This document shows, piece after piece, positions 57,700 through 64,000 of a DNA stretch of 64,000 nt. This DNA comes from Parietaria judaica. Taxonomy: Eukaryota > Streptophyta > Magnoliopsida > Rosales > Urticaceae. The DNA lies in the NCBI GenBank assembly GCA_954871525.1, contig OX940868.1, forward strand, positions 16,282,556 through 16,346,555. The letters are read 5' to 3'. The notes below the pieces were generated by a model. The model searched no databases, was not told the origin of the DNA, and saw nothing but the letters and a program-made list of their open reading frames with translations. Each line of letters starts with the position of its first letter. Within the stretch, counting starts at the first letter, position 1. Made by a program: the position numbers and the translations under genes.

Positions 57700-58687
57700 C
57701 TGCAACTGACGTTACAATCATTCATTTAATATTATTCTGTTTATTAAAGTAGGATATTTGTGGCAGAAGTATCACAAAATTAGCTTTTACTATAAATATA
57801 AAACTTACTTACCCAAGAATCTTTTTTATTTTCTAAAACTTTTACTAAGAAAAAATAAAATTTCTGACTCGACAACATAGCTTGAATGAATCAAGTTTAT
57901 TTTGACTTCATATTTTGACTTGACATAAATTAAGTCATTTTGTTTAGAGCCCCCTACTTGCCAAATGCCAATCATGATTCTGTCACTGTATTTCGTAGTA
58001 CTTCTACCGCAAACATCCCTGTTATTATATCAATCAATCTTCCCGTTTTTGTGAGCAGCAACGACACGTGAAAATGCTATGAGTTTCACGTTCCAAATTC
58101 CAAGGCCAAAACGCTCTCTGCTCCATCCAATCCAGAGCTAGACGACAACGACGTCGTTTCACTCCACTCCACAGCGCAAGTGTTCCCCAATAAATAGCTT
58201 TCAACGACCCACGTTTTTTCGCGCCATTTAAAATAATTAAAAAAGTAATTTAAAATCTAATTCACTGTCAGTCTCTCTCTCCTCTAGTTCGTAGCCGTTT
58301 GTCTGTTATCGTAAGTGGGCCCAGCCAGCCATCGCAACCACTGGCACTGGGAACGAAACGACTAGCTGAGCTCGAATACGGCGTCGTTTCATTCTCGCCC
58401 GAAAGGGAAATATCAGATCCAAACGGAGACAAGTCACGGTGCAAAATGAAGCGCAATCGGTGACCTCTAATTTATTATTAAAAGCATATTCCAATCGCCG
58501 ATGCCACGTAGGCCCGCCCTCGGCCAATACCGTCCCGCCACGTGTCCATGCTCGCAGTACTACAAGTAGTAGTACCAGTGCCAATGCCGAGAGAGCTTTC
58601 GTGAAAAAGGAGACTGACCAACACTCTCTCTCTCTCTCTGGTTCGAGCTCGAAGACGATCTCAAGCTTGAAGACGATCTGCGTCACT
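57700..58687 (+). promoter_or_regulatory. GBSS1: GBSSI promoter region and non-coding first exon
   Basis: Contains two perfect G-box cores CACGTG (58065-58070, 58539-58544), two GACGTCGTTT/GGCGTCGTTT elements and a (CT)n tract at 58625-58638. The last sits in what should be the 5' UTR. A consensus donor at 58688 (GTAAGT) and an acceptor at 59129 (TTGCAG) define a leader intron, as in known waxy genes. G-boxes could link expression to light or sugar signals (inference). The transcription start is not determined. Confidence 0.55.
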
Positions 58688-59151
58688 GTAAGTTCATTCT
58701 CGACTGTATAGCTGTGTAGTTGACTGATGCTTAAGCTTGATTTTCTTGTTTGACATTGATGAAATGGTGGTTTAGGTTAGGATATATTTTTGCTTCGGTG
58801 GATGTTTGAAATCAGTGAGTGATGAAGCTCTTGGATTGAGTGTCTTGTTCACTGAAGTTCTTAGTCATTACTTTAATCCACGAACGTTCGAGAATCTTGA
58901 ATATATTATCCAGTGAATGTTCGAAAAACTATATATAATTATTTTATGCAAGAATATAGTCTTGGATCTCTGATTTACTTGGTGCTAATCTTTCTCTACT
59001 TTTTCCTGTTGATCGTAGATATTTATGAAAATTTTATACGAAAAGCTGTTAAAACAAAAGAAATCTTCTTTTGATTTGCATGAAAAATGACGAAAACCTG
59101 CTCGTTTGTTCATGTTTTTTCTGTTGCAGAAGAAATTGAAGGTGAATTTCA

Positions 59152-62100
59152 ATGGCGACAGTGACAGCCGCGCACTTTGCGTCCAGTTCTTACCTTGGAA
59201 CTTCTGGGTCCGAGACCAAAGCCAATTTAGCTCAAATTAGCCAAAGAAACCAAGCCATCACTCACAAAGGCTTGAAATATCTGAGCAATTTGGATGTTAC
59301 TCTGAGTACGAAATCACGAAGAAACGCAGTTGTGAGCCAAGCAGTGGGAAAGGTAAGCAAGGATGCTCTAAACGACAGGTCTTGTGGCCAAATCGTCTGC
59401 CAGCAGGGCATGTCGATCATTTTAGTCTCTACAGAGTGCAGCCCGTGGAGCAAAACCGGCGGCCTCGGTGATGTTCTTGGCGGTTTGCCTCCGGCTTTGG
59501 CTGTAAGTAGGAGTAGGAACAAATCTCGACAAATATGTTCGCTTGATTTTATATTTTCACGAGTTTAGCACGAGTTATTGTTTATACTCTGTGTGTGACA
59601 ATTTTTAGGCTAATGGGCACCGAGTTATGACAATTGTGCCGCGATATGACCAGTACAAAGACGCTTGGGACACTGGCGTTGTCGTCGATGTATGCGTTTC
59701 TTTCGCAGTTCGTCTTTCTGTTTTAGATACAAAAATGTGATGAAATGCGTGGGAAAGTTTAACTAAAAGGAAGGTTTTGAAACTCAGATACCAGTTGGCG
59801 ACAAAATTGAGCGAGTTGGCTTCTTTCACTGCCACAAAAGAGGCGTCGACCGTGTCTTTATCGATCACCCCTTGTTTCTGGAGAAGGTTGTTAGCGCTAT
59901 CTCAATCTGTTTACTCATCGTTTACAAGCTATTTAAAATTTAAATTATCAAATAAATGCTTGGTGAATAATTTTTTATATAGGTTTGGGGGAAAACTGGA
60001 GCCAAGCTTTACGGGCCTATAACCGGAGAGGATTTCAAGGACAACCAACTGCGCTTCAGCCTATTGTGCCTGGTAACTTAATTAGTCTGCGTTCTTACCA
60101 TTTAAATTTCATTTTCTTTCTTGATCACCAGGGTATTGCATTTTGCATAATCATCTTCCCAAAGAAAGAATCTATAAAGCGCTCTAAGTCTCTAACTGCA
60201 CCGGAAAATAACATTGGATCGGTTTCTAGTTTATGTAAAAAAGTGTACTTTTAAGTTTGTGATTGCTATCTCAGTTTTGTTTAAATTTTTTGATAAATTT
60301 CAGGCAGCTTTAGAGGCTCCAAGGGTTCTCAACATGAACAGCAACAAGTATTTCTCTGGGCCTTACGGTACGCTCAATTACCTTTACGCTTTCGTAAATA
60401 TTTTAAAATATTCTAAAACCACGTTAAGTTAAATGGTTCATTATTCGACCGTTAATGCAGGTGAGGATGTCGTGTTTATTGCTAATGATTGGCACACTGC
60501 TCTTATTCCATGCTACCTGAAATCTATTTACCAACCGAAAGGGATTTACAAAAGCGCTAAGGTGACTAATATGAATGTGAAAATGCATCATTGTATATAA
60601 ATATTCTTGACAAATTGAAAGTTCATCGTTGTAAAACTCGTACGCTTGCAGGTTGCTTTTTGCATCCACAACATAGCGTACCAAGGAAGATTTGCATACT
60701 CAGACTTCTCTCTTCTCAACTTACCCGACAGTTTCAGGAGTTCATTTGACTTCATGGACGGGTACAGAGAAAATCCGTTTCTCTTTCGAGCTGAAGTGCT
60801 GACTTTCTGTTTCGATGGCTTATGAATCGGGACTTGTTATTTATGTTGTAGATACGACAAGCCTGTGAAGGGAAGGAAGATTAACTGGATGAAGGCTGCG
60901 ATTAAAGAGTCTCACAGGGTCGTGACTGTGAGCCCTTACTACGCTCTAGAGATCGTCTCTGGAGAAGACAAAGGTTGTGAAGTGTCTCGTGACCTTCGTG
61001 AGGCAACCGTGAGCGGGATCACAAACGGCATGGACGTTCAAGAGTGGAATCCCGCCACCGACAAATACCTCACTGTCAAATATGACATCGCCACCGTAAG
61101 TTCCGAACAAATGGAATATGTTTTACTTACTGTGAAAATACATTTACTTACTGGAATTGATGCTCAGGCGAGCGAAGCAAAGCCCATCTTGAAGGAAACT
61201 CTTCAAGCAGAGGTCGGTTTACCCGTTGATAGGGACATTCCTGTAATGTGCTTCGTTGGGAGACTAGAAGAGCAGAAAGGTCCGGACATTCTCGTTGCAG
61301 CTGTTGAACAGTTCGTCGATGAGGATGTTCAGATCATAATCCTCGTAAGTGGTTTCACAGAATCTTTGCATTCTTTTATATTCCTCGAAAGAGCTAAGCT
61401 GATTTACTTGATGGAATACTTTCAATAGGGAACGGGGAAGAAAGTCCTCGAGAAAATGATCGAAGGTCTAGAAAAGAAATACCCGAGCAAGGTCAGAGCC
61501 GTGGCCAAGTTCAACGTCCCGTTGGCCCATATGTTGATGGCTGGCTCCGATTTCATGATAGTCCCGAGCAGATTCGAGCCGTGCGGTCTTATTCAGCTGC
61601 AAGCCATGCGATACGGAACGGTAAGCTTTCTTCCTCTGCTTTTTTATCTTTTGCACAATTCACATTAGTAGCATGCCATTCATTTATTTCTGTTTGTTCG
61701 TTTTACAGGTCCCTTGTGTGGCGTCAACCGGAGGACTCGTAGACACCGTAAAGGAAGGTTTTACCGGATTCCAAATGGGAGGCTTCAACATCGACGTGAG
61801 TTAAAAACGACTCGTTTAGCCCAATAGAAAGATAGACGAAAGTTTCAACAAACACTGATTATAAAATATTACCGATGGAATGTTTTTCCAGTGTGAGATC
61901 GTGGACCCTGCTGATGTGGCGGCTGTGGCGAAGACTGCGAGGAGAGCTCTGGCGACGTACGGAACTCCCGCGTTGAGAGAGATGGTCGTGAACTGCATGT
62001 CGCAGGACCTTTCATGGAAGGTCAGTGTCAATAATATGCAGATTCGAGACAGGGACGTATACAAAATATAAAAACCGCTCGCCATATACAAAAAGAAAAG

Positions 62101-62279
62101 AAAATAGTTTAGGAGTACATTTAACTGGAGACTAAAACATCTTCGGGCTGTGACAAATGCAGGGACCGGCGAAAGTGTGGGAAAGGCTGCTGCTGGACCT
62201 GGAAGTGGCTGGAAGTCTGCCCGGGATTGAAGGCGAAGAGATCGCTCCCCTCGCCAAGGAAAACGTCGCCACTCCCTAA
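59152..62279 (+). CDS. GBSS1: Granule-bound starch synthase I (waxy), chloroplastic
   Basis: Thirteen coding exons: 59152-59502, 59609-59689, 59788-59886, 59983-60072, 60304-60367, 60461-60561, 60652-60761, 60852-61095, 61168-61344, 61429-61620, 61709-61795, 61892-62020, 62163-62279. All have GT..AG borders and are phase-consistent: 613 aa. Residues 1 to about 80 form a Ser/Thr/Ala-rich plastid transit peptide. The GT5 domain follows with the ADP-glucose-binding KTGGL (101-105). The GT1 half has [24 protein letters not shown] with the conserved Glu489, and STGGL (509-513). The enzyme elongates amylose inside starch granules using ADP-glucose. Length and exon pattern match family norms, and no lesion was found. 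A leader intron precedes the ATG. Confidence 0.96.
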
Positions 62280-63470
62280 ACGAAGAAAACGCCGATGTAT
62301 AGTGCCCAAAGCTAACCTACTGCTCACTGACTCAGTCGGACTCGGAGTCGCTTTTTTTGCTCGTGAAAGAATGTAATGGCCGTGAACTACAGACAAAAGG
62401 GAGTAAAGTGTGAAAAAGAAGGGCCACGGTACGAGTGATCCGGTGGCGTAAGTAAATAAAATGTTTTGTTTTTGTAGTTTCCATCATTCTATAAATGATG
62501 GTAAGATTTTTGAACCATGGTTCTCTATATACTAGCTTATGCAAATGCTTGCAAGATAAAGTAAGTGGTTCAGTTGTCTGTAGTCTGTACTGAAGTTCCG
62601 AGATTTCAAGCCAATAATGTTTCGAATGTTTAACACTCGATACGTCTAATTTGATCGGTTCGGAATTCGGTCTTCCGCCATAGTCACTTCTTTCACGACT
62701 CAAACCAAAACTTTATTAATATTTTCTCGAGTATAGAACATTGATAACAAAAAGACAAGTGATTCTCAATAAACGTGTTGAGTTGTGAAGTCTAATTTGG
62801 AAGTCTGACGCAAAGTAATCAAGTCGTGTAGCCTTAATTTTCGAGAGAGGGTATTTAGGAATCTCACGTGCAATTATTGTAGTCTTAATTTTTTTAATTT
62901 AATTTTATAGTTGTGGCTGATATTTGTAATGCTTGTAGCACAAAGAGAGTGTGCGGGTAAAATGTAAGTAATTACCGAGAACCCCAACTTATTATAGTGA
63001 AAGACGATTTGCAAGCGGCAAATAAACGTTAATTTTCTGTATCACCTCTATTTTTCACTTTAATTCATTTCATTTTCAAATTCGGGGATTAGGATTATTT
63101 AATCCTAAGAAAGCATAATTACATGAGTAAGCATATTTTATAAAATGTTAAGAGACTCTGGACTCTTTTCTTTATATATGGCACAAACTTCATTCGTTCT
63201 GTTTACAATTATCTCAATTATCCCAAACAAGTGGATCATATTCTGGTTGAATCATTTATTTGTTTATCATTTCTTTAGGGTGTTTCTACAAAAGCCGATG
63301 ACTTTGAAACTAGAGAATTGTTGAGTTCGCGACATACAATTAAAGGGAATTTGAGGCAGAGAGAAACATTCAATTCCCAAGCAAGGAATCTCAGATAATT
63401 AATTCAAAATCCAGGCCCTCCTATTATAAGAAACGTATCCCAAATCCCCAATAGTTGCACTAGTTAAGGA
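62280..63470. other. GBSSI 3' UTR and flank
   Basis: AT-rich 3' region. Several AATAAA-like words (for example 62456, AATAAAATG) could serve polyadenylation. No further gene. Confidence 0.5.
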
Positions 63471-63471
63471 A

Positions 63472-63473
<2 letters not shown>

Positions 63474-63520
<47 letters not shown>
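63474..63520. repeat. (AT)n microsatellite
   Basis: About 46 bases of uninterrupted AT. Confidence 0.95.
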
Positions 63521-63522
<2 letters not shown>

Positions 63523-63865
63523 CCTCTTGGATGTAAAATAATCCGCCTAACTGGGCCGTGCTTGAGATTTTCAGGGTCCGAGGCGAGGAGAAAGTTTGGG
63601 GTGAGGAGAAAGTTTAGAGCAAAAGTACTAGTTAAATATAATTTAAAGTAATTTCGAGACACTTAAATTAAGTTTTTTGGGACTCTTATTAGATTTTTTT
63701 TTTGTAAGCGCGAGCCTACTCTGCTCTCTTCATGCACGGCCCTACCACCTAAGATGAGTGAGGTGAAAAAACCATCATTTTAAGGAAGCATGTTGAGATT
63801 TCATGCAAATAATAAAGAAATCATTGGCAATTCTCACTTTTAATTGGTTTTATAAATAAAAAAAG

Positions 63866-64000
63866 GAAAACTCATAAAATGCCCAAAAATCACTTAACGT
63901 TTAAGGGAATTGTCCATAGTTTCAAACAATTCATTTATACCCATTTTTAAAAATATATTGGACCATATTAACCCTGATCTAAATTATATTTATTTATTTT
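63866..64000. mobile_element. Edge of a second MULE-like element (cut by window end)
   Basis: AAAATGCCCA...CATTTATACCCATTT...TTGGACCATA.TAACCCT matches, in the same order, the reverse complement of 2480-2610 in the MULE-like element at 677-2651. It therefore belongs to the same family. The far end lies beyond the window. Confidence 0.6.

Overview
The window is nuclear DNA of a flowering plant, most likely a eudicot. It is AT-rich, with intron-split genes using GT..AG borders, many transposable elements, and plant-type gene families (granule-bound starch synthase, plant cereblon, F-box/FBA, PPR and GT31 galactosyltransferase pieces). I cannot name the species. No prokaryotic features, rRNA, tRNA or CRISPR arrays were seen.

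Layout. 0.4-9.0 kb is copy A of a segmental duplication. It carries a small 76-aa gene and is inflated by a MULE-like element with a solo LTR inside it, a 1.8 kb hAT remnant and a GC-rich hAT MITE. 9.4-12.4 kb is F-box copy 1, which has lost its start. 12.46-15.07 kb is a complete nine-exon cereblon gene on the minus strand. 17.4-25.5 kb is a gene graveyard: a cereblon fragment, the 5' half of a beta-1,3-galactosyltransferase, and two partial copies of a UBP-type deubiquitinase, with a small zinc-finger-like gene at 21.3 kb. 26.4-27.6 kb is an F-box pseudogene fused to a visually identical 825-bp copy of part of region A. 29.6-31.3 kb is F-box copy 2, the best preserved. 31.9-33.2 kb is a foldback element. 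35.6-36.6 kb is a PPR pseudogene, followed at 36.85-37.47 kb by the missing 3' half of the galactosyltransferase. 38.15-38.87 kb is an F-box tail joined to copy B of the duplication (38.87-45.26 kb), which carries the second 76-aa gene and a dimeric tandem array of about 268-bp units.

45-58 kb is mostly transposons: a hAT MITE, a second solo LTR, a MULE MITE, a candidate 5.4 kb Helitron holding a gene fragment, and a PIF/Harbinger MITE. One small 59-aa gene lies at 49.9 kb. The right end holds a complete GBSSI (waxy) gene, which makes amylose in plastids.

The genes do not form a pathway. The unifying theme is a tandem array of (A + F-box) units, rearranged together with neighbouring single-copy genes. 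Empty sites in sister copies allow several transposon insertions to be delimited exactly. Intact candidates for function are GBSSI, cereblon, F-box copy 2, the two 76-aa genes, the 59-aa gene and the 21.3 kb gene.
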